Source: Rhea pennata (Eukaryota; Chordata; Aves; Rheiformes; Rheidae). From it: a DNA stretch of 64,000 bases. Position numbers and translations under genes: made by a program. The notes under the pieces are model-generated. The model saw only the letters and a program-made list of their open reading frames with translations. It was not told the origin of the DNA and ran no database searches. The stretch covers positions 133,959,966 to 134,023,965 of the forward strand of contig NC_084664.1 of NCBI RefSeq assembly GCF_028389875.1. The letters run 5' to 3'. Of this stretch, positions 15,101-30,100 are shown piece after piece. Positions within the stretch are counted from its first letter, which is position 1. Every line of letters begins with the position of its first letter.

Positions 15101-18100
15101 CAACAGAAGATTGATCCTTAGAGATTTTTAAAATATTTGTAATAATGTAACAGTGAGATAACATTATCTCCTTTTCTTTCAGTAAGGCACATTGTTAATT
15201 TATAAAATTATGTTGCAGTATGCCACACAAAATTTAAACTGAAATAGTTCAATATTTAAAATGATGACTAGCTTTTGGACAAACCTTTAAGCCAGGGAGA
15301 AGTTACTTCAATCTTGTGGACCTAACTCTGGGTTAATGTTTTAGAGTTCTCAGATAACAACAATGTCCTTGATAGAAGCAGTCCAAAAGACCTAGATTCA
15401 GTGTTGGAGAATGTTGGATTTTTTAAAAAGATTTACTCTGAAAAAGTTATTTGTACTGTTATCTTCTCAAGAAGTGCTATCAGTAGACAAACAGACAGCT
15501 CTCCTTCTCTAACTTCTGCTGCATCAAAAAATTTAACGTCAGTGAAATGGCATAGTGAGTGGGAGATGAATGTGGAATTTGATGTAATTCAATGTAAGGT
15601 TCATGGCATGAAAGGATTAGTTGTCAAGGCGTTGTAATTGTTATTATTATATTTTTTAAAGGGACTTTTTGATAAGTGTCATGCACATCTATAGTATTGC
15701 ATTTCCTGTTTGCAGATAACCAAGAATAACTTTATTCCTTATCTTTACAGATTAATTGTTAGGAATTTTTGGAGCGATGAGACAAGATTACCTGCAAATA
15801 TTCTTGATCGCATGCTGACATTGTTAAATACTTTATACTCTACCAAGACAGAAACTCAGTACTTGAGTCTAATCACAAATTTTCTGCTTGAAATGACAAG
15901 CAAGAGCCCAGATTATTCCAGAAAAATGTTTGAGCATCCACTTTCTGAATGCAAATTTCAGGTGAATTGTAGTGTTTTATTTTTTGTGCAACCATATGAC
16001 AATTTCCAATCCCTGATGTAACTACAACTTTAATAAGAATGGCATGGTGGAAATGATTATTTGAAGTGCATCTTCTATTCTGTAGTTAAGACAATCATGT
16101 GTTATGTGTAGTATCATAAGTTTGATTTTTTCTTGGGGGGGATAATTTTGCTTTCTTTCCAAAAAAAAAAAAAAAAAAAAGGAAAGAAAGAAAGGAAAGA
16201 AAGATTAAATTAAAATAATTATATAAAATAGTTCTGATATGTAGAGTACTGAAATGCTTAAAAGAGAAGGGAGTGGAGAGAGGCATCATAAGCTGAAAAA
16301 AACTGAAGAAACAGGAATGTTGGTACAAGAGCTATAAATTAGTATGTCAGCTGACCAGTACAAATTAGTGAGCTTTCTTGCTGAGATATGCAGACCCTTT
16401 ACATGTTCTTTTATGTTCAAGTTCTGCATCTTTACCTTGGATGATGTTTTAAATTCTCTAATTTCATTTCAGCTATCCTATCTCAAGTCAGGCAGGCAGA
16501 AAACCTCGCTTTACATTACTCTTATTAAAATCTTTTTGTGTTCATAGGACTTCATAATTGATTCCAGCTGGCGTTATCGAAGTACTGTGCTCACGCCAAT
16601 GTTTTTGGACACACAAGCTTCTCAGAATGCCAACAGGAGTTTATCACAGGAAAGATCCCCTTCCACTTCTGGGTCAGTAGGTGGTCGAGTGAGGGCTACC
16701 CAACAGCAATATGAATTTACACCGACACAGAATATCAGTAAGTACAGACCAGTAGCCTATGGAATTTTCTTGTTTGCTATAGGAATAATTCTGTTGTCTT
16801 CATTCCTGTTGCACATGTATTTTTCACATAAAAGTAATTAGATGTAAATACATCTAATTGCTTTTAAGAGTTATTTTGCGTAAAAAGAGAAAAAAATGTA
16901 TTGTTGCATTTTTATTGGCCTGATTTGCATTTTACCACCAACCTAATTAGAAAGTAGTTTTTTTCTTACCTAAAGGCTTGAAATCTGTTCAGCTCATAAA
17001 CAGTGGAATTATGTCTTCTGGGAGGAAAATGACCTGTTTTGTAGGTGGTTTCACCTGGACTATGTACTGATATGTGACAGCATTTTTTTTATTTTTATTT
17101 TTTTTACAGGTGGTAGAAGTTCTTTTAATTGGCTAACTGGAAACAGCATTGACACATTGGCAGAATATACAGTTTCTTCATCCTCTGAATCCTTGTCTTC
17201 ATCCATGCTTTTAGCTGGCAAGCGGAGTGAAAAATTTAAACAAACAGCCTTTAAACCAGTGGGACCAGACTTTGGGAAAAAAAGGTTGAGTTTGCCTGGA
17301 GATGAGGTAGACAGCAAAACTAAAGGTCTGTAGTGGAGTGTCAATATAATTGTAGTATTTTGTTAGACTATTTGTGTCACTTATTTGCCTGGATGTCCAT
17401 TGCCCTTGAGATGTTCCAAGAGATTTTGCTTCCAGGAGTATGTGATGACACTTTTTAAATAAGGATGGCCCTAGGAACTGCAAGATTGTATGTTACCAGA
17501 TTAAAATACTGACTGGGTAAGAAACCTGCCAGTGAGATATTTGCATTCCTTCCTCTCCTAAGGTGACCAGAGCATGAATGTCAGACAGTTCTGTCCCCTG
17601 TGTTAAATTTAACTGCTTATCTCTTTAAAGAAACTGAACAACTTGTTAACATTTTTTCCAAATCATTTTATCTATGCTGACACAGTCTGCAACAGATTGC
17701 AATCAGGCAGTAGAATTATCTGCTCTTATCTGATACTGCTCCTTCATTTACTCACTCTATAGTGGAAAACATTAGCACTGTAATGGCTCAGGCTCATTTT
17801 GCCAGGAAAATATCAGTTATAGTGGTACATTTTTGTTTTGTCACTTTTTTTTTTTTTTTAACCCGGGAAATGGACTGCAATGAACAGTCCATAAAATGGC
17901 CTTTCTCCGTGGCTATCCTGAGCAGGAGTTGATCCAGGGACAGCTCTGTAGTAGTAACTTTAAACATATAACAACCTTTTGGTGGTATTATTTCCCAATC
18001 TCACGATATTTAGCTCCTTCTTCTTGTAGGTAGCTATGTGCTTTACAGAATATAGTGCCAATGTCATCCCTTCCATGGGGATCTTAAAATAAATTTGTCA

Positions 18101-21100
18101 CATGGGGCAAATTTATTTATGAATTTTAGAGCCTTTCTCAGTACAATAGTTCACCCCTATACCTCATCTATGTGCTTCAGGTTTTGATATAAGTGCTTGC
18201 CTCTTTTCCTAAGAATAACTTACAGTATTATTTTAATTCAACATCACATTGAAAGGCCTTGTGTTGAGTTGTTAAATATGAACCATAGGAGGCTAGTTGG
18301 TAAGCTAGCAAATACAAAGATGATGCTCTTTATTGTATTGTGTGCTTGCCTTACATCTGACGTTTGTTCAAGAAAGGAAAAGCTGTGGACCCAGAACTAA
18401 AGGTATAAAGACTTTAATCCTTTTAATGCCTAGGTATAGATGAATGGGCAGAAATTCAAAGACTGCGGAGGCGTTTCTTGAAGGACCAGGAGAAACTCAG
18501 GCTGATTTATGCTAGAAAAGGTGTGGCTGAACAGAAACGAGAAAAGGTTTGTCAATCAAAGCAAGTTTAAAGCCTTAAGTACTGATGCCATCTACAATGT
18601 TGTACTTTGTCTCTAGAAATAACTTTGTGAGGAAAAGGTATGTGTAAGATACTAGTTACTAATATAAGAGCTTTAAAAGGTGCTCTTAGAATTTGGAAAT
18701 CATGCTGCTTATGTGCACAAGCAAGAAAAGACGTGGATAATAACACTTCCGGTGTTAGTGGGTATGACTACATGTAATGAAAACCACCATAGTGATGGGA
18801 GATGTTCACAACAGAAGCTTTTTACAGCTGTCATCCTAGAAGTGACAAGCCGTGAAGCTAGAATACTCTGCAGGTATGAATGTTGGAGAACATTATCTAT
18901 TATCTAAAGGTAAACTTAAAACTACGAGGCAGCAGCTAATAGAGTAACCCGAACTGTTACATACTCTTCACCTGAAGGAAAGTCATTTTAATCATTTGCT
19001 GAGTGTTTATTAGGACTGAAGTGTAGTTTTATATGGATTTTTTTGGTTGTGTTAAGTATTTAAAATTAGTTTAAATGAGTTTTAAACTCTGTTGTAGTTT
19101 TTCAAAGGTTTATGTTACTAAAAATAACATGCATTGTTGTCCAAAACCGATAGCAGTTAGACAAGAGCAAAGAAACCCAGGACTGAGAGGTACCAGTTTG
19201 TCACTTTTATAATTTTGTTGCAGATGCAGGCATCTATATAAACAGAATTTAAATCCAAAAGAACCACAAGAACATCTATTTTTCCTACTTCTATTTACTT
19301 GCAAACTAAAGTTATCCTTTTCCCTCAACCCCACAAGAAAGAGACCCGTTAACAGACATCAGCCTTTTCTGTATGACAGTCCAAAAATTAAAAAAAAAAA
19401 AACCCACACACTGTGATATTCCATAGTAAAAAAACAGAGATGGTTGGTCATGAGTGCTGCCGGGACCCCTTAGACTTCTGAGTGGCAAGAAATTTGTTGC
19501 ATGTAAACAATGTTTGTTAATATTATGACTAATGGAGAGATAGGAAAAAGTAGATCCTTGTCACAGAAATATTTGGAAATACCAAAAGCTTTAGCAAAAC
19601 CCTAGTGTTTCCCAAGATATTGCTCCTCGATTTTTTTTTTTTTTTGAATATCATCCATTTGAAGTTGTGTAGAAAAAAAAAGGCTCAAATATCAGATTTA
19701 AGCTTTTAAGGCCAAGGGCAATGGACACAAGCTGAAACACAGGAATTTTCACCTGAGTATAAGGAGGAACTTCTTCACTGTGAGAGTGACAGAGCACTGG
19801 AACAGGTTGCCCAGAGAGGTTGTGGAGTCTCCTCCTCTGGAGACATTTAAAGCCCACCTGGACGCAATCCTGTCTAACATCCTGTAGGTGACCTTGCTTG
19901 AGCAGGGGGATTGAACTAGATGATCTCCAGAGGTCCCTTCAAACCTCAACCATTCTGTGATTCTGTGAAGGAAGAAAAAAAATCTTTAAGCTCCCTTCTG
20001 TTTCCCTCTTCCATTATATCAATGTATGCATTCACCCAGAGTCTCCTGGTTTTAGTGGTACTGGCAATAGTGAAAAAAAATCCCAGCTTGTAAACTTACT
20101 GCTGATTTCCTTATAGCTTATCAGTGCTATGAAAAAAAAAAGGCAGAGGAAGCATTGGGTTTTGCTGAGATGTGACAGTAGCTCTTGTTCAGTTAATGCA
20201 TTTCTTTAAACCTCAGCAGTAGACAGAGCAGCTATTTAACACCAGTTTACAGGATTTTTTTTTTTTTTGACATAAGCAATGTATTTCAGGAGATGAAATC
20301 TGAGCTAAAGATGAAGCATGATGCCCAGGTTATTTTGTACAGACGTTACCGAGTAGGAGACCTTCCTGACATCCAGATTGAATACAGCAGTCTGATCGCC
20401 CCTCTGCAGGGCCTTGCTCAGGTTTGTGTGTTTTTCAAAGGTCATTTGTGAAGTTATATGTTCTTATAAATAAAATGGTGTGAAGTTGAGCAGCTGCTTT
20501 CAGAATTGATCATGAGATTCTTTTAAAGAGTCTGATGGCTCCTAGGCTGGTGCAGTGATGAGAGAAGATGCCTTGTTGCTGGCTTCACCTGATCAATTGA
20601 GTTTAATGCTGAGGACTTAAGACTTATTACCCATTGCTTCTGGGTTTTCCTGCTCAAGAAACAAAGATGGTCTTTACAGACATTATCACATAGGACATCT
20701 CACTTTATAGGAACAGAACAGCCATTTTTATTCTTTTATAGGATTATAGTAGAGTTTTAAAAGTACAGGTGAAGTCACTGTGACTAAGACTGGGCTCAGA
20801 CTAGTCAGTGAAGCTGATCCAGTATTTCTTTTCCAATGTGGATACAGTAGAAACTGTGGGCTGGAACTATCAGATTTTACAGTGTTTGGGAGGTCACAGT
20901 GTTCCTGATTTCTTTAATTTGTTTTGATGATCTCTTATCTCTGTTTAAAGGGCGGAAGTAGCATAATTATCAGTGTTCTGAATAGCATTAGATCAAACTC
21001 CTGTTCGACCATAGGCTGGGATGAATAGGATTATGGTATATTTGCAAATGTGTTTGTGAATTGAAGAAATGCCTTTAAATCTCAAGTGGCACCATCTGTC

Positions 21101-24100
21101 TGTATGTGTCTCTCTGTGTTAGCTCCCTTAGTGTTAGGTCTGAGTTTCCCCACACATTGATGTCTTCCATGTTTTCTTGGAATCCTCTTCACTGGCAGTA
21201 ATGTCCTTAAGATGATACTGGGTATCTGGTCCCCACAGTGAGGATTGTGAATACATGAAAATTACAGATTCCATCCTCTTCCCCCAATATTCTGACCTGA
21301 AATCAGTAACATTGTCTTGGTATTGCTTTATGTAGAATAATTAAGATAGGATTTGAATTTATAGTACAGTAACTCTGAAAGAAGTCCCTACATGGATATG
21401 ATTTATGCCTGAGCAATTGTTTATTCCACTCCTAAGAGTATCCACGTATCTCTCAATTTTATGCATTATAGTGTCACAGCAGTATTTAGTAGCTTTTTTT
21501 AATTTTTTTTATTTTATTGCTTTTTTATTGATTGATTTTTGCCTCTGCTTTTTGCAGAAAGATCCAACATTTGCCAAGCAGCTTTTCAGCAGTTTATTTA
21601 CTGGAATTTTGTATGAAGTAGACAAATTTAAAACTTCTTCTGAGAAAAAAATAATCACCCAGAAGCTGTTGAAGGACTTCAATCATTTCCTGAGTATGAG
21701 CCTGTCTTATTTCCCACCATTCATTGCATGCATCCAGGTAAATTTTCTATGTGACAGAAAAGTAGTTGAACATAATGTCTTAGTCTGAATGTGTGATAAA
21801 TCCAGTGGTGGTGAAGTTTAAATATCATTACTGAGATTTAGGCAGAAATAGAAGGAGAATTGTTAACAAAGTGGGTATTTCAAGTGACTCTTTGAAGTGA
21901 ACTAAGCAATTCTTGCCTCTGATGTCTCAAAGTTTCTGCAATTTCTAATCTGTAAAGTTTGAGTTGCCTTTTAATGTTTTTAATTGCATCAGTAACAAGA
22001 AGAGACTTGATTTTAAATGAAAGCCGAGAGAACAATTGAAATGGTTATGTGGGTGTTGCAGTGCTTATCTTTCCTGTTTCTGGGAAGTGCTGCAAAGAGG
22101 AATACTTTGATGTCTTGAGGATATCAGTAGCTGTCAGACTGTTTGTTTTTAGCATGTCTTGCTTATTTTTTTGGCAACCTTTTCAAATTATTCTCCTGCA
22201 GTAGTTGTCTGGGGATTTTCAGTCATGAGGGAAGGACTTGTTCCCCCCAAAGAGTGACTGGGAGCACTACCTTATCGACTGGAAAGGAACCACTAACCTT
22301 TCCTTTTGCTTCTGTGTATAATGCTATGAGACTATACTGACCTGCAATAGCTTGTGAACTTTATCTTTTATCCCAGTTATCAGAGAGATTAAAATACTTC
22401 TCCAACCCCTGCCATGTGCTCATTCTCATTGTGTTTAATGTTTCTTGTTATCTGTGTTGATCTTAATGTTGTCTCATTTGTAGCTCTCAAAATAATCTAT
22501 TTTTGAGTGCCAGAAAAGCTAGTTTCATCTTTCTATTGCAGAAGTTTAAATGCTCTGTAACAGTAGATGTCATTCGTAATACAGGAGAAATGTGTGGTTT
22601 GAACTAGCTTTTTAAACAGTGACACAATTTGCTTCTTAGCACTTGTATTTACACATCTGAAAAACTATAGTATCTTGTTTACTTTCTTCTCTGCAGCTGC
22701 ATAATAGGTCAAATGCTATGGGGATTTTTCTGGACTGTCTTGGTATTTTTCTAGCCAACATCTCACAATAGCAATCTGTTAATATTCCCTCTTGATGCTT
22801 CACTTCTGTTTGTTCATTCTCAGGCTTTGTACTATATTATTATTTGTGTTGAACTGTGCTATTAGGCCCTGTTAATAACACTGTTACGTTAGGCTACTTT
22901 TTATGAATGGACATAATGAAGAGTCAGAAATCAGAGAGCAGTTAAAATTAGTCAAAAATATGGACTTCTTAAGTGCACTAAGAGCCTCATTGCCACTGAA
23001 TAGTAAAAGAACGAGGATCACAAAGGCGAGCCTCAGCTGCACACTGCCTATCTGAGCATCCTGCCTAACTGCAAGAGGAAGCCTTTTCTCCAACGGGGAT
23101 TAGAGTTCATATTAATCAGAAGACAGAACACACATACCATGCTGAGGCTGTCACTTCTATTCACAAAGGCTGTCCTAATATCTTGGACATTAAGTAGTAC
23201 AGCTTCTGCTTCCTGTATACCAATAGTTTAATAAGTATTGGCTTGTTTCAGAAAGTCCTACTTTCCTGTCCTACAGGTTCAAGTTTCATCGGGAGAATAA
23301 TTAGGTGATAAAAAGAGCCATTACAATCTACAAGGATAATCTTAAAATTGACTAAGAGGCTCTGAGGTTGGCTTTCAGAAGAAAAAATGGCTGAAGTACA
23401 AAGAAAGAACCTGATAAACTCATGACAAAAATTTATGTAGACTTCATAGAGATACCTGGCCTCTGAAGAACATAAAATTGCTTATAAATATTTTAGCTAT
23501 CGGGCTGGCTTGGATGCCGTTCCTCCCTGATCTTTGAACCTGTGATGCAAGTAAAGACAGAACACATTGGCTGTATATGGAGGAAGGAACATTCTCTCTG
23601 CTTTCAGAAGATAAGTGATCAGGTTAATAGTCAACCAAAGTCACTAAATACAAAGACATTACTTTTTCTGTAGAACAGTGTCTCTAAATTGGAAGGGTCC
23701 AGGAGAGTATTCTCTGGACATATTTGCTCAGTTCTTACAGTTTTTCATAGGCATCCCTGATAAAGGGCTAAACAGACTTTGGTCTGACCTCAGCATAGCT
23801 ATTTTTAGGTTTTTAGACTGTGGAACTGGCATGGCAAACTTCTCATAACCCCTAAGAGATGGCTGCAGGGGAACATAACACTGTTGCATAGGAGTTTCTA
23901 GAGCACATACACAGCTCTGATAGAAATTGCTAGTTGAAAATTGCCTGAATGGGGGATGAAGCATGTACCCAGGCCTCATTTGGATACAACGTGTCTGTAA
24001 CTCAGGAAGCTACAAGAAGCTGTTCTTGTTTTTTCAGTGGATGAAAATATAACTAGCATGGTAGTATCAGCTAGACAAAATGTATAATGGGTCTGCTTAA

Positions 24101-27100
24101 CTGAAATGCATGTTCTGCATTTTTCAGTGGTTGCTATTATCAACCAAGTGTAGCTTAGTTGTTCTTACGTACATAGTCTCCTGTTAAAGTTTCCAGTTAG
24201 TGAATTTTTGTGTAGTATTCTTGGACATTCTGTGTTGCAAGAATCAATCAACTGCTGCCCTAAAAGTCAGTGCTTTTTCTTGTAACAAATGTATTTTATA
24301 CTTTTCCAGAATGTGGGACTTTTCTTCTTGTTTGGTTAAAGTATTATTGCAGCTTTCTCTTAGGTTCTTAAGCTACACAGCCCTGGGGTTAATGGACTTG
24401 CCTGTTATTCTCTCGATGTATTTACATGTATTTGGGGTAATTATTTATTAATTTTAGGTAACCAAGAATATTTATCCCTGGAAAAGGGGTTATTTTGCAG
24501 TGGATTGATGTTTAATAGGATAAAGATCTGCTAGAGATACTGTCATGTCTTTAAATCAGACAGGACTTGATGAGCACAAACAAATGAGTCTAATGGGAAT
24601 CTGTGGTATGCTAAAACTAGATAAGTATGTAGACAGAAAGCCTCTAGCTCTGAGAAAACATCACGGTTAATCATGCCTTTGGCTTAAAACGGGAATGCAC
24701 TGTTTGGTAGGTTAAGTAAAATGCAGCTGTTGGTAGTGTGATGCCCACTACACAAAGAAGAAAAAAGGAGGAGAGATTCAGACTGTGAATGTCTTCACTT
24801 CCTTTTCCCCCCACTACTAGTGTGTTTCTGCTGAGAGTTGTCTGGGAGGTAGATCAGGAGTAGCAGGTTGAAATGTTTGCAGGGTTCCTCAAATAATTTC
24901 TAATTACTTTTAATTTCCTTGCTTCCAAGGTAACCTCAGTCTTTAGCAGCCCTGGAGACAGATGAAGTAGCGGTGTAAGTCCTAAGAGCAGCAGCACAGA
25001 AAAAAAGCATTCAATTTTTTCCAGAGTTAGGTACTTCTGGAGATTTAACTGCTTATCCTTAAGAAAAAGATACCAAATAAGTGGTCTGTAAAATGCAGTT
25101 ATCAGTATAGTTTTAGACTAAATAGGCACCTGTTGTTTTGTTTTATAGGAAATGAGTTACCAGCACAGAGAGCTACTAGAACTTGATTCAGCGAATGTGA
25201 GCACAAGCTGCCTTGCAAGTTTGCAACAGCCAGTAGGCATCCTCCTTCTGGAGCAAGCTCTGATTTCTCTGTCACCTGCAGAGGAACCCCCATCCAAACG
25301 GATGCGTGGGAGGGCAGAGCTTCCCCCAGATGTAATCAGATGGATTGAACTTGCAAAGTAAGTTCTTGTTTGAGACAATTTACTTCTGTTCAGATTTGCC
25401 TTGTGAAGAACTCTGGCTTTATAGCTTGCAGGATTTCTGTTTTTATTTTTTCCCCTTTTGCAGAATTAGGTCGTCTTTCTCATTTCTTCTTAGTTAATTA
25501 CTATCTTTCAGTTATAGCAGTCAGACTTAACAGCTCTGCACCCTGCAAGTGCTGTTGGATTGATGAAAAACATCTTGTCCTTAGCTTTGCAACTGCAGAA
25601 GTTGCTAGTATTTAGGTGTTCTCCTGCAAGATGAAGTTTACCTTGATAGATACATATTTATAATCTGGTATAATAAATATGATCCTTTCTTTTCATATTA
25701 CAGGCTAATTGCAGAGCAAATGAAAGTATATGATTTTTTGCTTTTACTAGGCTCTACCGATCTCTTGGGGAGTATGATGTCCTTCGTGGCATTTTCAGTG
25801 GTAAGATTGGGACTAAGGAAATCACACAGAAAGCATTGTTGGCAGAAGCAAGGAGTGATTATGCTGAAGCAGCCAAACATTATGATGAGGTAAAATGACT
25901 CCTCACAATCTTCCTCTTCCCCCCACCCCCCATTGCTTAACAATAATAAGCCAAAATGAAAAAATCTGAAGAGCAGCATATAGTTTAAAATATCTCTCTG
26001 TTTTTGATGGTTTGGTCTATAAAGGTAGGAGAAGAAATGTAATGAGCATTCACAGTAGAGATTAGTAAGTGTGATACTTTTTCTTTTCACTGTTACAAAG
26101 CTTTGCATGTGCCATGACCTAGGCAGACAAGTAAAAGACTTTAGTTATGCTACTGCCTGTAGAGAGCAAACTGCACATGTTCATGGCAAATGTTTGTGTA
26201 ATAGTGGGTACAAATGAAGAAGGATCTCTTTTACCTTCTTTTACAAACTTTTGCTTTATAAAAATGCAAGTTTATTGAAGATGGCTGTCTGAAATTAATT
26301 TGTATATAAGTATCAACTAGCTTAAATTTTCACTGTTTTACGTTACAGTCACATTCTGGTAAGAGGGTAAATATTTTTGAGATAACAAATTGTTCTTGAT
26401 TAAATTCTTGGTGACTTAGAATTCAAACTAGCCAAGAATCTCTCCCCTCCTTAAATTTGTTCTCTAGGCTCTCTCTAAAGAAGACTGGCAAGATGGGGAG
26501 CCAACAGAAGCAGAGAAGGACTTTTGGGAGCTTGCATCTCTTGAATGCTATGATCACCTGACAGAGTGGAAGTCACTGGAGTATTGTGCTACTGTTAATA
26601 TCGATAGTGGACATCCTCCAGACCTAAACAAAACTTGGAATGATCCTTATTATCAGGTTTCTAGAAATCACTGTTTTGACACTACATTGTTTTCATCTGT
26701 ACGGAGACGTCCTACCATAATGTAGCTGTGTGTAGGAATCAGTTACGTAATTTGTAGTTAACAGTAACAGTAGTTAATTGTAGTCAACTGTAGTTAATTG
26801 TACTGGTTTTCTCAGGGAAATTAGTGGCGAGTCTAATAGATAAAATAATTGAAGCAATTACTCCTGCTATTTTAATGGATGCTTAAATTGTACCTCAAGT
26901 ACAACTATGTATGTTGTGCTTGCTACAGCACCAGGTTTAAGTCCTTGTTCTTCCTGAAGTTTTTGTGTTGCTTTTATCTCTTTTATTCTTCATACATTTT
27001 GAGAGTTGCCAAACCACTGATTTTGAAAATAGTGGAATTTGCTAAGTATCTTATAACTTCTTGAGCCTGTCAGAAAAGTCAGTTGTGATTTGTTGGCAAA

Positions 27101-30100
27101 CTGGAGGGAAAACTCTTAAGAAATCACTGTAAAAATATCATTATATATATTTGATCTGCCACAGAAAAAAAAATGATCATATGTATCGCCCCTTGTAGGA
27201 GACATACCTGCCATATATAATACGCAGTAAGTTGAAGTTACTGCTCAATGGGGAAAATGACCAGACTTTGCTGACTTTTATTGATGAGGCAATGAAGACA
27301 GAGCAGAAGAAAGCCATTATAGAAATGCGATATAGCCAAGAGCTTAGTCTCCTTTACATCTTGCAAGATGATTTTGACAGAGCCAAATATTACATAAGCA
27401 ATGGCTTGCAGATCTTCATGCAGGTAACAATTCCTACTATCTCTGATGTGATATTTTCAGTATAAACTCATGGAACAATAAAACTGTTGTTGCTGTTATT
27501 ACTGCAAGATAAACATTTTCCCAAATATAATGAGATCTAGATGCCTTTCAATCATATGACAAAACTTCCATTGACTCCAGTGACTGCAAAGAAAAGAATC
27601 GAGTCAGCCAGTGGAGTGCCTCCTCCCTGTTTTAATTTGTTTTATTCTGCTAATTTCACCTGTTAGAAATTTTTCACAGTCATTATTAGCGCAGATTAAC
27701 AGCAATTTTATTTTGTTCATCCTTTTGAAAGTCTTCTGCCCCCAGAACAAACTTGAAAAGAGAGTACTAAATTCAGAGGGTATAAGCTCCAACCATTACC
27801 AAGTTTCATTAGCCTGGAAGACTATTCTAATTCCTAGGGATAGGAGTTACAGCTAGAATATGCTTCCATACTTCTCTAAAACAGAGTTGCTCTCCAATTG
27901 CGGGTTACTAAATTATCTATAAAAGATTGGTTTGTAAAGGGTAATCATCGCAGCATCAGATATATAGTTTGTAGAGCATTAAATAGAATCATGTTGTAAA
28001 TATCGTGTATGAAATCTCAATCTCTACCTTTCCTTTCAGAGCTATTCTAGTATTGATACTTTGTTACATCAAAGTCGAATGACCAAACTGCAATCTGTAC
28101 AAACTTTGACAGAAATACAGGATTTCATCAATTTTATGACCAAAACAAGTAAAGATTTTTTTTCTCAAATATATTCTCCTTTCATTACATTAAATAATAA
28201 TGATTTTCTCAACTTTGAATTTCTAAGTTTAGAGGACTGAAGTTTTAAACTAAGGTTTTTGTTGGGGTCGTTTTTGTTAGCAAATAGTGATTAGCAGAGA
28301 TAAAAGATGGATATAGTGTATAATTTATAGCATCTGTGGTATGAATGAAATATAAATTTATGCACATAAACCTAACCATATATTATATTTAATTAACAGT
28401 TGTACTATATTTCACCTAATTCCTGAATAGAAAGATGGCGATTTTCAGTGATAATTGACACTGATCTCTTTGAGACTACTGTGCTTCAGCAAAAAACAAA
28501 AGTGCTATAATCACCAATAACAATATTATCACCAATAACATATTTAATACAAATCCAGAAATAGAAATAGGCTGTTATATTGCAATTTTAGGGTTCAAAT
28601 ATTAGTTTGGCTTGTTCTAGGGCTTTTTCACACTGGTTGGATTTAAATGCTTTTAAAATGTTATTAATTGATTTTAGGTAACTTAGCTTCACTGGCTTCC
28701 CTTAAGAGACTTCTTAGAATCTGGACAAACAGATATCCAGATGCTAAAATGGATCCTATGAACATCTGGGATGATATCATTACAAATCGGTAAAATGAGA
28801 TTCTTCTGTTAGTTCTGCATGCCTGTTAAGTTCAGAGAGATGCTTTTTGTAATATTGCTTGTGTACAAATATGGCTATTTGATTCAGTATTTGACGTCTT
28901 TAAAACTTTTATAGCCGCTTACCTATTAGTATAATATTTTGTTTTTCATATGATAACCCTGTGAGGAGAAACAAAGGAAAATTGAAAAATGAATAAACCA
29001 TATTATAGGGAAACAAGGCTGTTATTTTAAGCATTGCTTTGCATCAGTATTTCTGTAAATACATTGTACAGGAATACTGGTGGTAAGTCAAACTAGTCCA
29101 GCTCTGCAGCCCTTGAGCACAACCACATAAAATTGAGTAGATTGGGGCATTTAGCTCCATTTTGAATAAAACTGCATGCCTACCCTGTAGGCAGTTAAAG
29201 TTCTAATGTTAGGGAGTGTACAAAAGAAGCCAAGCACTGTCACTATTATTACTTCACATGTTTATATGAAGGTTAATGATGACTGCTGTAACTAGAGACT
29301 TCTGCTGTGCAACTGTTGCTAGAAAGAACAAAAGTTCTCCAGAGACTCCTTTGGATTTGGATTCTGAAGAAGATGCAATGCTTTTCAAATTTATAATTTT
29401 TCCATTCTCTCTACAGTATTTATCTTGATCGCTATCCATTCCTCCAGTGCAAACTTAGATCCTTTCTCCTTTCCTGGAGACAGCTTCTTTACAACTCTGC
29501 TGATACCCACCATGCCCCGTAATTTATTTTATTATCTCTGAGTGTCAGGAGAGCATGGCAACAGAAGTACTTATTGCAGTTAAATATTAGGCAGAATACA
29601 TGGTATGGCTTACTCCTTACAAAGTTTCAAAACCTTTATGATTTGAAGGATTGTCAGTGTCTTAAATGTTTTTTTGTGTCCTTAGAAAACCTTTATCTCA
29701 GATCAGGGTGACAGAGGATTTGCTGTTTGTTACTATTTTTATACAGAGCTGAGCCCCAGGACAGACTGCAATACTTTCCCCTGCATTGAGTAACAGTCAA
29801 CGTAATTTACCAGTACTCCTATCTAATTTAAAAGCACCTTTCATTATTTAGCATTGGTTCATGGCAATTCTCTTTCAAAGGTTGAATATGGTTTCTGATC
29901 TTTTCTACAATGCAAATTTTAAGAAATTGTAATTATGGCCTTCTTGTATTTCTTGGTGTCATGTATATTTGAGTTTTGGGTTGGCAAAACACAGTTTGGA
30001 ACTTAGACTTTATAAATAAGATGGCCTTTTGTTCTCACTACTGTAAAGCTGGAGTGGAAGTTACAACTTGGTGAACTTAGAAATTGTAGTTATGACTTAA

